From the NCBI RefSeq assembly GCF_014695385.1, contig NZ_JACJOD010000021.1, positions 1-46,516 on the forward strand: a stretch of DNA of 46,516 bases, written 5' to 3'. Shown in pieces: positions 27,010 to 35,363 of the stretch. Numbering within the stretch: position 1 is the first letter of the stretch; each line of letters starts with the position of its first letter. The stretch comes from Trichocoleus sp. FACHB-46 (lineage in GTDB: Bacteria; Cyanobacteriota; Cyanobacteriia; FACHB-46). Below the pieces are notes generated by a model. That model was not told the origin of the DNA. It saw only the letters and a program-made list of their open reading frames with translations, and searched no databases. Made by a program: the position numbers and the translations under genes.

Positions 27010-27318
27010 TTACGAGTTCTCTGATTGCGAATCCTCGAATAAATCCTCAAAGCTACAACTAAGGACTTCGCAAAGCTTGCGAATTCGGAAAAACACATCG
27101 CTTCCATCGCGTCCCCGCTCCCAGTTTGCAAAAGTAGATTCTCTGACCCCTAATTCAAGTGCCACATCTAATTGGGTGAGTCCCCTTGCTCTACGAAGTT
27201 CGCCAAGCATCAGTTTTGTCCTAGCTTCACTGGTTGGTGTCTTCTTCCTGGAGCTTCCACCAACCTTCTCTGCTTCGTGGGACTCAGTTGCTTTCTGGAA
27301 TTTTTTCTCAGTTGACAT
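27010..27318 (-). CDS. XRE-family transcriptional regulator
   Basis: A 102-residue protein with a basic, low-complexity N-terminus (about 30 residues) and one Cro/C1-type HTH: LGELRRARGLTQLDVALELGVRESTFANWERGRDGSDVFFRIRKLCEVLSCSFEDLF. The ATG at 27318 is clear. It is 207 bases upstream of the PIN-sensor fusion on the same strand and divergent from the peptidoglycan hydrolase. It could control either gene; the shared orientation favours the fusion gene. The 207-base gap shows no further gene. Confidence 0.85.
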   Translation of the reverse strand: MSTEKKFQKATESHEAEKVGGSSRKKTPTSEARTKLMLGELRRARGLTQLDVALELGVRESTFANWERGRDGSDVFFRIRKLCEVLSCSFEDLFEDSQSENS

Positions 27319-27682
27319 ATTTTTTGACCGCTAATTGGATAGTGATGCGGGTGAACTTTTGAGCTAACACAAAGCATTTCAGTGAAAGCTCATGACTACT
27401 TTTTCTACAGCTGCATCGGGGTCGACAGTGCTCCCAAGTCACGTATCCAGACTAACAAATTTCTGGGTTAACAAAACTAACAGCAGAACAATTCACAAAG
27501 AAATGTTACAAGAAGTTCCTTCTAGTAATTATCTGCTATGTTCAAAAGTAGGTGATAAATCTTAGATTAAATTTCATCTACGAAATCTTGAGGGTTCTAG
27601 GAACAGCTACTCGAGTATCGCCACAACACATGGTTAATCGAGCTGAACTAAAAAAGTCACACTACTCTTGGAGAAACAAATC
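27319..27682. promoter_or_regulatory. Divergent promoter region between XRE and hydrolase genes
   Basis: The 364-base spacer separates two divergent genes and should hold both promoters. An AGAAG-TTC-CTTCT inverted repeat is visible near 27508-27525, a possible small operator. I cannot assign -10/-35 boxes with confidence. Confidence 0.35.
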
Positions 27683-29314
27683 ATGGCATTAGTTAAAGAG
27701 ATTACGGGTTGCGAGACCAGCCCAGTCCGCAGTCTAGACCAGCAACTGATCGATGAAGTAAATGTCATCATCCCCAATGTTCTGGTTAGCATAGAGGATT
27801 TGAATGTGGAATTGACGGGTTCCTCCGTCTGGACCCTATTGCAACTACCAGCAAAAGAGGCTCTTGGACGGGCCATTGCGGAACGAGGGGAAATACTGCA
27901 AATTAACTCGGGTTACCGCCCTCTTGCTGGACAGTTGGTGTTGTTCCAAAACGCTAGTGAATGCGGTTATGAGGTAGCGCCTGTAGGTAGTAGTGATCAT
28001 CAGAGTGGCTTAGCTCTGGACATCGAAGACAACGAAGGCTGGCGGCCTTACCTAGAGCGGCACGGTTGGAAATGGTTTGGTCCTGCAGATGACGTGCATT
28101 TTGACTTTGAAGGACAGGATATTGGCAACACGGCTATCCTAGCTTTCCAGCAGCTTTGGAATCGCAACAATCCTAACGACCCTATTCCAGAGGACGGCAT
28201 TTATGGAGATCAAACCGAGATCCGGTTAGGCAACTCGCCTGCCGAAGGGTTTCCACCACCAGTAAATGGAGGACTACCGTTAGAACCAGGAACTTATTTT
28301 CTCAAGTGTTTAGGTGACGTCGAAGGACCCCGCTGGCTCGATGGGCGGACAGGCGACGGCACCGTTGGCTTAGCCCCGAACACCGACCCTCCCTATACGG
28401 GCATCAAATGGGAGGTAACTTTTGACGAGGCTGCCTCCGCCTACAGATTTAAATGTCTAGGTGACGTCGAAGGACCCCGCTGGCTCGATGGGCGGACAGG
28501 CGACGGCACCGTTGGCTTGGCTCCGAACACTGACCCTCCCTATACGGGCATCAAATGGGAGGTAACTTTTGACGAGGCTGCCTCTGCCTACAGATTTAAA
28601 TGTCTAGGTGACGTCGAAGGACCCCGCTGGCTCGATGGGCGGACAGGTGATGGTACCGTTGGCTTGGCTCCGAACACTGACCCTCCCTATACGGGCACCA
28701 AATGGCAAGTTGAACCGGCTGTTATCCCAGAAAATCCCAACGCCATTCTCTATGAGCTCACTCCTACGGGTGCCAGTGCCGAGACGGCGGAATCCGACGG
28801 GTTGCCAGGTGGCGGTGAATCATCACGCAAGATGGCCGAGACGGACGCGCCGAAAGTGCTGCGTTTCGTCGAGCGCTTTCAGGTAGCGGGGAGGGAGTAT
28901 AACCTGCCGCCTGCCCTGCTCGCGGCGATTGCCAGCCGTGAAAGTCGCGGCGGTTCTGCGCTCAACGATTGCCTAGGTGACGGCGGTGCCGGTGTCGGCA
29001 TCATGCAAGTCGATCAAACTGTACGTCCCCCTGCTGAGGTGACAGATCCGGGGCCTGACTGTGCTAGCCAGGAGCATATCAACCAGGCGGCATCAATCCT
29101 GCGCGGGTTCGTTGACCAGGCAGCCGCCGCCCATCCTGAATGGAGCGCGGCAATCCAGCTTCAGGCTGGCACCGCGTCGTACAACGCTGGCCCAGACCAG
29201 ATAGAGGTACCCGACTTCGATGAGGGCACAACGGGCGGCGATTACTCGAATGATGTGATTGCCCGAGCGCAATACTACGCCGACAATTGGCGGTCCCCAG
29301 CAGCAGTCGTCTGA
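27683..29314 (+). CDS. VanY / PG-binding / three-repeat / goose-lysozyme hydrolase
   Basis: A 543-residue protein from the ATG at 27683 (GGAG 9 bases before). Residues about 70-142 are a VanY-type D,D-carboxypeptidase: SGYRPLAGQ, SDHQSGLALDIED (H106, D113) and DDVHFDF (H139). Residues about 150-182 resemble a peptidoglycan-binding domain (AFQQLWNRNNPNDPIPEDGIYGDQT). Three 49-residue repeats follow (core KCLGDVEGPRWLDGRTGDGT). The last about 155 residues are a goose-type lysozyme/SLT domain: IASRESRGG with the catalytic Glu, GAGVGIMQVD and ASYNAGP. It should cut both peptide and glycan. No signal peptide is visible, so export would need lysis, a holin-like pore or a contractile injection system. 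Confidence 0.85.
   Translation: MALVKEITGCETSPVRSLDQQLIDEVNVIIPNVLVSIEDLNVELTGSSVWTLLQLPAKEALGRAIAERGEILQINSGYRPLAGQLVLFQNASECGYEVAPVGSSDHQSGLALDIEDNEGWRPYLERHGWKWFGPADDVHFDFEGQDIGNTAILAFQQLWNRNNPNDPIPEDGIYGDQTEIRLGNSPAEGFPPPVNGGLPLEPGTYFLKCLGDVEGPRWLDGRTGDGTVGLAPNTDPPYTGIKWEVTFDEAASAYRFKCLGDVEGPRWLDGRTGDGTVGLAPNTDPPYTGIKWEVTFDEAASAYRFKCLGDVEGPRWLDGRTGDGTVGLAPNTDPPYTGTKWQVEPAVIPENPNAILYELTPTGASAETAESDGLPGGGESSRKMAETDAPKVLRFVERFQVAGREYNLPPALLAAIASRESRGGSALNDCLGDGGAGVGIMQVDQTVRPPAEVTDPGPDCASQEHINQAASILRGFVDQAAAAHPEWSAAIQLQAGTASYNAGPDQIEVPDFDEGTTGGDYSNDVIARAQYYADNWRSPAAVV
28305..28716 (+). repeat. Three tandem 147-bp coding repeats
   Basis: The unit starting TAGGTGACGTCGAAGGACC occurs at 28311, 28458 and 28605, an exact 147-bp period (49 codons). 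The copies differ at only a few silent or near-silent sites (for example ggcgac/ggtgat and aacacc/aacact), so amplification is recent or maintained by gene conversion. The third copy degenerates after TGTKWQVE. The protein unit may be a beta-rich carbohydrate- or wall-binding module. Confidence 0.9.
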
Positions 29315-29445
29315 CTTCCCAACCGACTGAGTGAGGTGAAGTGGCAAGTCATGAGGTTTACCCGTGAGATTGCCATTGTTGCCGAAAGGTTTTTAGCAAT
29401 CTTGATGTAGATACAGCTAGCTAGTCGCTCGTTTCTGCAACGACT

Positions 29446-29473
29446 CAGTGTTCACCCGTAGGGGTGAACACTG
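29446..29473 (+). terminator. 12-bp perfect hairpin after the hydrolase gene
   Basis: CAGTGTTCACCC (29446-29457) pairs perfectly with GGGTGAACACTG (29462-29473) around the loop GTAG. It lies 132 bases after the stop. No T-run follows, so a protein-binding palindrome is an alternative. Confidence 0.5.
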
Positions 29474-29605
29474 GGGCTAACCTAACTTCGAGAGTGTAGT
29501 TTTCTAGTCAAAATCATTCGCTCCAACCCAAGTGTGAGTGAGGGCTAGATGCTGAATTTAGGGTCGAGTCGCCGTTCATTTTATTCAAAGAAGTAGGAGA
29601 CAATT

Positions 29606-30064
29606 ATGTCACTGTGGTTAATTCCCAAAATTCTTTTGGTGACTGGGTCAGTAGGTGTTGCTGGGGCAATAGGTGGAGTTGTTAATGCACTTCTCACCGA
29701 CAATGGGTTTATTTGGCCTTATGTAGAGCAAGTCAATGGCATCCGCATTACGCGCCCAGGATTCATCGGTAATATTTTTATTAGTGCTGTTGCAGCTGTT
29801 ATCTCTTGGGGATTGTATGGCCCGTTCGCCCAAGCGAATCTCCTTGAAGGACAAGCGTTGAGCTTAACGCCTTCTACATTTGCTGGCGCAATTCTTGTGG
29901 GTATAGCTGGAGCTAAGTGGCTAACTAATGAGGTAGATAAGCGCCTTTTGAAAGTAGCTGCAATAAAGGCTGCTAAGGCGCACTCCTCTCCTGAAGTAGC
30001 TGAACTAATGCTCTGGGCATCACCATCTGAAACTTTAAACATTACAAAGAAGCTTCAGCTATGA
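29606..30064 (+). CDS. Small multi-TM membrane protein
   Basis: A 152-residue protein with a clear ribosome site (AGTAGGAGACAATT before the ATG). Hydrophobic segments lie at about 4-26 (IPKILLVTGSVGVAGAIGGV), 53-70 (IGNIFISAVAAVISWGLYG) and 88-105 (TFAGAILVGIAGAKWL), with a Lys-rich helical tail. No family is recognised. Its place 290 bases after a signal-less peptidoglycan hydrolase makes a holin-like or membrane-anchor role possible, but this is inference only. Confidence 0.65.
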   Translation: MSLWLIPKILLVTGSVGVAGAIGGVVNALLTDNGFIWPYVEQVNGIRITRPGFIGNIFISAVAAVISWGLYGPFAQANLLEGQALSLTPSTFAGAILVGIAGAKWLTNEVDKRLLKVAAIKAAKAHSSPEVAELMLWASPSETLNITKKLQL

Positions 30065-30147
30065 CCGACGTGGTTAGTGTTGTAGACCTGTGGAAGTATT
30101 CAAATGACTCGACCAACTGGAGTTTAGTCTAAATTCCAGTATCCAAA

Positions 30148-31137
30148 TTACTTTGATTGAACAGGCTGAAACAACCGCACGATCGCCAGCAAGAACGGTA
30201 GGATAGAGTTTGCATTGACATAACCTTGCTTAATCGCCATTTCTAGGTCCACTAGCTTTGTGACTGCTTGGATCAATGATTTGATAGGCATGGTTGCGAC
30301 CTCTTGCCGCAGGTAGTAAAGCCGGTTTGGATTACCCACATTACAGATTTGAGCAATCTCCGTGTTGTTCTTAATTCCACTTAAAATTGCACTCTTAACC
30401 CATAACCAGGTTCTAAATTGGGTTAGTAGCGTCGCAACCATAACCATCACTGGCTCAGAACGGGCAAGCAATTCATCGATTAGACGCACCACTGCTTCAC
30501 GTTCCCCATGACGAACTGCTTCTGCTAACTGTAGATTGCTCTGAGTCTGGCAAGGAATCAAGCTTTGTACCTCTACCAGGCGGATCGGTTGACCATTCAC
30601 GTAAGTTTCCAGCTTACGGAGTTCTGACGCAACACGGATCATGTCATTGCCAATCGCTTCTGCCAAATATTCAATGACATCTTTGGGCAGTCGCAGTTTC
30701 ATGCGCTTTGCTTGAGTGGCGTTCAGCTTTGCTGTAGCTTCGCTAATCGCTTCTTCAATTAAATCTGTACGCCAAGGTGGAATCAACGACAGCTCAAAAC
30801 ACTGACCGTACTTGATCAAATGCTTGTAAATTTTCAGGCGCTTATCCACATTCGTTGCCAAAAATACAAGCATTGTAGAATCTGGCACCTGAGCAAGTTG
30901 CTGCAAACTTTCTAACTGGGCATCACCCCATTGCTTAAGATTGCAATCCTCCACGACAACAAGCCGTTTGCCGCCACTCACTGAAGGGGTTCGTGCCGCA
31001 CTTATTGCTTGTTCTAAAGCACTAGCGGGAAAACGGTGATAGCAAAACTCCAACCACTGCGGATCAAGTTCTGCTTTGTATTGCTCTAGTTTTTGTCGAA
31101 TAGCAAACTGATCATCTCCAGTTAACAGAGCAATCAT
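30148..31137 (-). CDS. holA: DNA polymerase III delta subunit HolA
   Basis: A 329-residue clamp-loader subunit. The start MIALLTGDDQFAIRQKLEQYK is typical, as are SVSGGKRLVVVEDCNLKQWG, MLVFLATNVDKRLKIYKHL, LAEAIGNDMIRVASELRKLETYV, the LAEAVRHGEREAVVRLIDELL linker and the FLLAIVRLFQ end. Length matches bacterial HolA. Its ATG overlaps the dnaX stop as ATGA, so the two were translationally coupled. HolA on a plasmid is unusual. Confidence 0.9.
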   Translation of the reverse strand: MIALLTGDDQFAIRQKLEQYKAELDPQWLEFCYHRFPASALEQAISAARTPSVSGGKRLVVVEDCNLKQWGDAQLESLQQLAQVPDSTMLVFLATNVDKRLKIYKHLIKYGQCFELSLIPPWRTDLIEEAISEATAKLNATQAKRMKLRLPKDVIEYLAEAIGNDMIRVASELRKLETYVNGQPIRLVEVQSLIPCQTQSNLQLAEAVRHGEREAVVRLIDELLARSEPVMVMVATLLTQFRTWLWVKSAILSGIKNNTEIAQICNVGNPNRLYYLRQEVATMPIKSLIQAVTKLVDLEMAIKQGYVNANSILPFLLAIVRLFQPVQSK

Positions 31138-32579
31138 CCGGATCTCCCATTTCTGCTAGCTGTGAGCGTTCTGATCAATACAGTCATCGGCTTCGGACAC
31201 TGAGTAGCTCGCTGGAGCATACAGGCGATCGCCTGCTGATTTGCCTCAAACTTTGCAAAAGAAGCAGGAGCAACTTCCAAGATCGCCTTCGCCCCTTGCA
31301 AATTGGTCAGTTGCGCCTGACTCAGCAACTTTTGAGTTCCCGGCTTAGCAGAAGCGATGACTTTTTGCCAGAGAGCTGATAAATCGGGGGAATTTTAATC
31401 TGTGGCGATTGAAGATCGCTCTGCGACTGCTTTATGGTGGTGTCCGTTCTCGTCTGCTGACTGCTTTTCACTCGCATCGTTGGAAGCATCTGATCGGAGC
31501 AGTAGCATCAAGTTTAACAGACACGTTTCCAGACAGACAGCCGCATTGGTGGTGCGAAGATAATCTTCTGCCTTTTGCAATTGGGTCAAGGATTGATTAA
31601 GAGCATCAAAATCCTAGTGAGAGGTGATTGCCTTCAATGGGTTGTAATTGACAGGGCTGGTGAGCAAGTCCGATGCTTTAGGAGCCGATTTGAGAATGAG
31701 TAGATCGCGATAGGTTTGGAGCAAGCTGCTGAGGATTAGTTTGGGTGTTTTGCCAGAATCCACCAGTGTTCGTGACAATTTAAGGAGTTGAAAGGTATCG
31801 TTGGTGGCGATCGCATTGAGTACTGCCATCAAGTCTGTTTCCGTCACTCCCCCAGTCATTTCAACGACATGGTTCGCAATCACTGCTTCACCGAGCAAGG
31901 TAACCTGACCCAAAAGCTGAAGGGCATCTCGCAAGCCTCCCTCGGCAAACCGGGCGATCGCCATTAAAGCCTCATCCTCGACAGCGATCGTTTCAGCATC
32001 AGCAACCTCTTGCAAGTGCTGTGCAATTGTCTGAATTGAAAGCGCCCGAAAATGAAATACTTGACAACGGCTTACAATGGTCGGCAATACCTTATGCACT
32101 TCCGTCGTACAAAGGATAAAGACTACATGGGGTGGTGGCTCCTCAATGCACTTCAGCAGAGCGTTTTGAGACTGCTGAGTTAGCATATGGCTCTCATCGA
32201 TTAGAAAAATTCGGTAGCGTCCCTGCACAGGTGCAAGGCTACTGCGTTCCACTAAGGCGCGGGCGTCATCCACCCCGTTGTTGGAAGCGGCATCAATCTC
32301 ACTGACATCCAGACTGTTGCTAGTTTCGATCGAGCGACAAGACTGGCAGGTACCACAGGGTTCATCAGTGGGTCCATTGAAGCTCAGACAGTTGAGAGAC
32401 TTGGCAAAGATACGTGCAGTAGAGGTTTTACCCGTTCCCCACGAACCTGTGAAGAGGTATGCCGGGGCAATGTGCATTCGGGCAATGGCACTGGTTAGAG
32501 CAGTTTGGACGTAGGGTTGTCCAACCAATTTTGCCAGAGTTTTAGGACGATATTTTTGATGGAGGGCGACAGTCGGCAT
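31134..32579 (-). pseudogene. dnaX: dnaX (clamp-loader tau/gamma) with two in-frame stops
   Basis: The first 321 codons (32579 to 31614) encode the AAA+ part of DnaX: YRPKTLAKLVGQ, Walker A GSWGTGKTS, the four-Cys zinc module CLSFN then CGTCQSC, LIDESHMLTQQSQNALLKCIEEPP, SRCQVFHF and EGGLRDALQLL. TAG at 31614-31616 stops it. The same frame continues as DFDALNQSLTQLQKAEDYLR, meets TAA at 31395-31397, and continues again as PDLSALWQKVIASAKP and QLTNLQGAKAILEVAPASFAKFEANQQ, a tau-type C-terminal domain. Both stops could be CAG/CAA changed by C-to-T. Without read-through a gamma-like short protein results. GTG 32603 or ATG 32600 are other starts. Confidence 0.8.
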
Positions 32580-33237
32580 GGTGATATTGAGTTTAATCAT
32601 CACGGCGATCGCCCCTAGTCAGGGGCAGTTTGCTCCAGCAGAGATAGTTTAAATGGTTGGCACCCTAAAGCCCTATGATGAGAACCGTTATTAAACTCCT
32701 CTTGCTCCGTTGAATCGCACCATTCAGCTTCTTCAAGTTCACGATCAAAAGATCGTTGATGCCATCCTGACGGAGGTGACTGACAAGCACCTTGAGGATG
32801 CCAAGACATTTTGGGAGCCGATCTTGGAAGGAAGCGGTCAAGACGATGAGTATTGGAACTGGGTGGGCAAGAGCCGTCGATCGAAGTTGCTTCCAGGGGA
32901 TGAGTTATACGCGATCGAGTGCGAGGGTATCACTCAAGGACTGATGATGCTCGATGTTTTGAAAAAACGCTGTCAGATTGAATCTCAGTTGCGACGACGG
33001 TTAGTGTACATCAGTGCTTTAACAACCGCCCCTTGGAATCGCCCCCTCATCATTAACCCTCCAACTTATAAGGGCATTGGGGGCAATCTGGTAGAGTTTG
33101 CGAATGTGCTTCGCACACACTTCGTGAACGCCCGCAGCCACGAACTGGGTTATCAAGGCAGAATCGGGTTACATGCCCTGCCAGGTGCGCTAGGATTCTA
33201 TAGAAAGCTGAGAGTTGGACTGCTCAACTGTGGTCCT

Positions 33238-33330
33238 GATCCTGAAGAACCCGTTGACATACTCCCCGTCCTAAAGGACGTGGGATTCTAAAGGCTCAAA
33301 CAGCAGTTGCAGGCAAAGCCTGTCTGACAC
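33238..33330 (-). ncRNA. Predicted omega-RNA 3' part and guide
   Basis: In IS200/IS605 elements the omega-RNA spans the end of tnpB and the right end, with the guide read from flanking DNA. Here the hairpin CGTCCTAAAGGACG (33269-33282) and the tip GGGGAGTATG precede the flank, so the guide would be the complement of about 33238-33257. Extent upstream into tnpB is not determinable from sequence alone. Confidence 0.45.
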
Positions 33331-34492
33331 TGCCTAACCCAACCATTGATGCCCCAACGGTTTGAATATTTTTTGAGGCGTTGTCATCTCTGCCGTTGAT
33401 TGATTGGCATGAGGGGCAACGCCATTGTCTGACCGATAGATCCAGTGACTCTAAAACATGACCGCACTGGTGACACGTTTTTGAACTGGGATACCACTGG
33501 TCAATGAAGACAACTAACTTGTGCTTTTTCTTGGCTACCCATTCGAGAATTTGCAAGAACTCTCCCAGTGCCAAATCTTGAATCTTGCGACCCCAAAGCC
33601 GTTGCATTCCTTTGAGATTTAATGTCTCAAAGCACAGCACATCAAAACGGTTGGTGAGTTCATGAGCTAACTTCCAGAACCAATCACGCCTCTGGTTAGC
33701 AATCTTTTCATGCTGCCTGCATAAGTGCTTTCTGGCTTGCTCACGGCTCTTAGAACCCTTTTGCTTGCGAGAGAGCTGCTTATTGGCTCTGCGAATGGCA
33801 TTCAGCCCTTGTTTGAAGAATTGGGGTGATTCAATTTTGGTGCCATCGGAGCAAGTTAAAAATACATGCAAGCCGAAATCGAACCCCGCTAATTTATCAG
33901 TCGCGAATTCAACTTCTGGCTCCATTGCATCATCCACCACAACCATCATGAATAGCTCACCTAATGGTGTTCGCTTGATGGTCAGGGTTTTAACTGTGCC
34001 CTCAATTGCTCTGGAGTTCCAATATTGAAACACTCGATTGCCAATCTTCACTCGATTGCCGCTCAAGAATTTGTAGCCAGCTTGTTTGAGCGTGAAGGAT
34101 TTGTATTTCTTGACCTTCTTAAATCCTGGTGGTTTAACCCCCTTTTTGTGATGTTTGAAAAACAGTTGATAGGCTTTCTCAATGCGCTCACAAATGTCTT
34201 GCACTGCTTGAGAGCCAACCAATTGCCAGAATGGGTTACGCTTTCGTAATTTAGCAATATGAGCTTTGAGTTTATTACAATTCAGATGTTTGCCCCACAT
34301 CCGGTAATACCGCTTGTGGAGGGCAATACATTTGTTGTAAACGACTCCAGCCGCATTAATGCACCGCTTCAAATAGCAGTTGCGTTTGTGCTGATAGAGC
34401 TTAAACTTCAAAGTCCTCATGACAAAATATTAGTACAAAAGAACCATTAAAAGTTCCCCTAAAGGGCAAGGTTTTAGACCCATTTTTTTTGA
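33258..34492 (-). mobile_element. IS200/IS605-type element with intact tnpB
   Basis: Ends were set by rebuilding the GNAT gene: left flank ends CCGTTGA (33257), right flank resumes TAACCTC (34493). The two bases GA are shared, so 33256-34490 is equally possible; the length is 1235 bp. The right end has the hairpin CGTCCTAAAGGACG and the tip GGGGAGTATG; the left end has TTCCCCTAAAGGGCA and a run of A on the element strand. There is no target duplication and no tnpA. The element-strand base stretch before the left end is GGTTATC, so TTAT or TTATC is the likely target/TAM. Confidence 0.8.
33296..34420 (-). CDS. tnpB: TnpB RNA-guided nuclease
   Basis: A 374-residue intact TnpB. The N-terminal wedge region starts MRTLKFKLYQHKRNCYLKRC. 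RuvC residues are D in LAGFDFGLHVFLT, E in VLCFETLNLKGMQ and D in SINGRDDNASKNI. A zinc ribbon CHQCGH then CPSC lies between the last two. All catalytic residues of a functional TnpB are present. It would cut DNA next to a TAM using an omega-RNA made from the tnpB 3' end and the right end. It belongs to the element interrupting the GNAT gene. Confidence 0.93.
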   Translation of the reverse strand: MRTLKFKLYQHKRNCYLKRCINAAGVVYNKCIALHKRYYRMWGKHLNCNKLKAHIAKLRKRNPFWQLVGSQAVQDICERIEKAYQLFFKHHKKGVKPPGFKKVKKYKSFTLKQAGYKFLSGNRVKIGNRVFQYWNSRAIEGTVKTLTIKRTPLGELFMMVVVDDAMEPEVEFATDKLAGFDFGLHVFLTCSDGTKIESPQFFKQGLNAIRRANKQLSRKQKGSKSREQARKHLCRQHEKIANQRRDWFWKLAHELTNRFDVLCFETLNLKGMQRLWGRKIQDLALGEFLQILEWVAKKKHKLVVFIDQWYPSSKTCHQCGHVLESLDLSVRQWRCPSCQSINGRDDNASKNIQTVGASMVGLGSVRQALPATAV

Positions 34493-34531
34493 TAACCTCG
34501 TTTATTTCGAGACGATGAGGATAGACGACCC

Positions 34532-35200
34532 ATGACTCAATCAATTCCTGCCCAGCCAAAAGCTACATCTGACAAAGCGGCTCGTCATCAGCGCCTGATG
34601 GAATTGATTGAAGCAGAGGACGCTGCCAATGGCGAAGTGGGTTGCGGACGAGATTTGGGAAAAGGGCTTTCAGGTTATCTCAGTACTCGCGGGGTTGCTC
34701 TTGACGATGAGCCATTGAAGAGCCTGTTGCAAGAGCACTTAGGGCACATTCTGATGGAACCAGACTTTGATTCCATTACAACCCAGATTCAACGTCGGCT
34801 TGAATCCCTGGTTTTGCAATCCCTGGATAGTTCTTCGAGTTCTGCATCTTTATTAGGTTCAACAAATGTCACAGAGCATATTCCAACAGAGGAACTCAGA
34901 GAACTATTTGCATCACAGATTGCTGATTTTTGTTCTGAAGATGCCTTAGAACAACTGATTCAGTTGAGCCATCAAATTATTCATAAAGCAGTACTTCAAC
35001 CCCGACATACATGGTCTAAGCCGATATGGGTGCTGCAAGGTGAAACACAGATTTACATCGTTCAGGAAGCCGGAATTGAAGAAGCGATCGCCAAAGTCAA
35101 GACTCAGCATCCTCAAGAAACGAGAAAATTGGAAATCATTACAGTCGGAGGCATTTTGGCACTTGATCAGGTGATATGTCTGGATATAAGTTTTTTATAA
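34532..35200 (+). CDS. Hypothetical acidic helical protein
   Basis: A 222-residue protein I do not recognise. It starts MTQSIPAQPKATSDKAARHQ, contains GCGRDLGKGLSGYLSTRG, a Ser-rich linker (SLDSSSSSASLLGSTN), and a C-terminal module with IWVLQGETQIYIVQEAGIEEAIAKVKTQ that looks like a small alpha/beta domain. The ATG overlaps the GNAT stop as ATGA; the IS insertion now separates it from its original promoter, leaving only 40 bases of old flank. Confidence 0.65.
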   Translation: MTQSIPAQPKATSDKAARHQRLMELIEAEDAANGEVGCGRDLGKGLSGYLSTRGVALDDEPLKSLLQEHLGHILMEPDFDSITTQIQRRLESLVLQSLDSSSSSASLLGSTNVTEHIPTEELRELFASQIADFCSEDALEQLIQLSHQIIHKAVLQPRHTWSKPIWVLQGETQIYIVQEAGIEEAIAKVKTQHPQETRKLEIITVGGILALDQVICLDISFL

Positions 35201-35363
35201 CGTTCTCATCTTAGAGAAGTTCACAGGGTAAGCATAACAATTGAATTTAATCGAAGTATATGTAGCTTCATAAATATTTCAGCTTATTTAACGCAATTTA
35301 GCACCTATCCTTTCAGAAAGGCACGAGTCTTAAAAGGCTTTACATTCTTTTAGAGGGTTGTCA

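Larger units (their letters stand above)
32710..34535 (+). pseudogene. GNAT-like acetyltransferase gene split by an IS element
   Basis: The 5' part (TTG at 32710 to 33257) encodes about 183 residues with a GNAT-like late region: PWNRPLIINPPTYKGIGGNLVEFAN and RIGLHALPGALGFYRKL. The frame then runs into the transposon end (PVLKDVGF). After the element, from about 34493, the same frame continues LVYFETMRIDDP and stops at 34535. The joined sequence PEEPVDNLVYFE is what GNAT proteins end with. The stop overlaps the next ATG as ATGA, so it was the first gene of a two-gene operon. The start is uncertain; a TAA lies 18 bases before the TTG. Confidence 0.7.

Noticed and set aside
26859-27131. 90-aa minus-strand frame between XRE and PIN-fusion genes
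   Set aside because: Mostly overlaps the HTH gene in another frame and has no protein-like pattern of its own.
1372-31616. Replicon-wide stop-codon recoding (TAG as Gln)
   Set aside because: The phosphatase gene, RHH gene and primase-helicase gene end normally at TAG, and TAA and TGA lesions also occur; decay is simpler.
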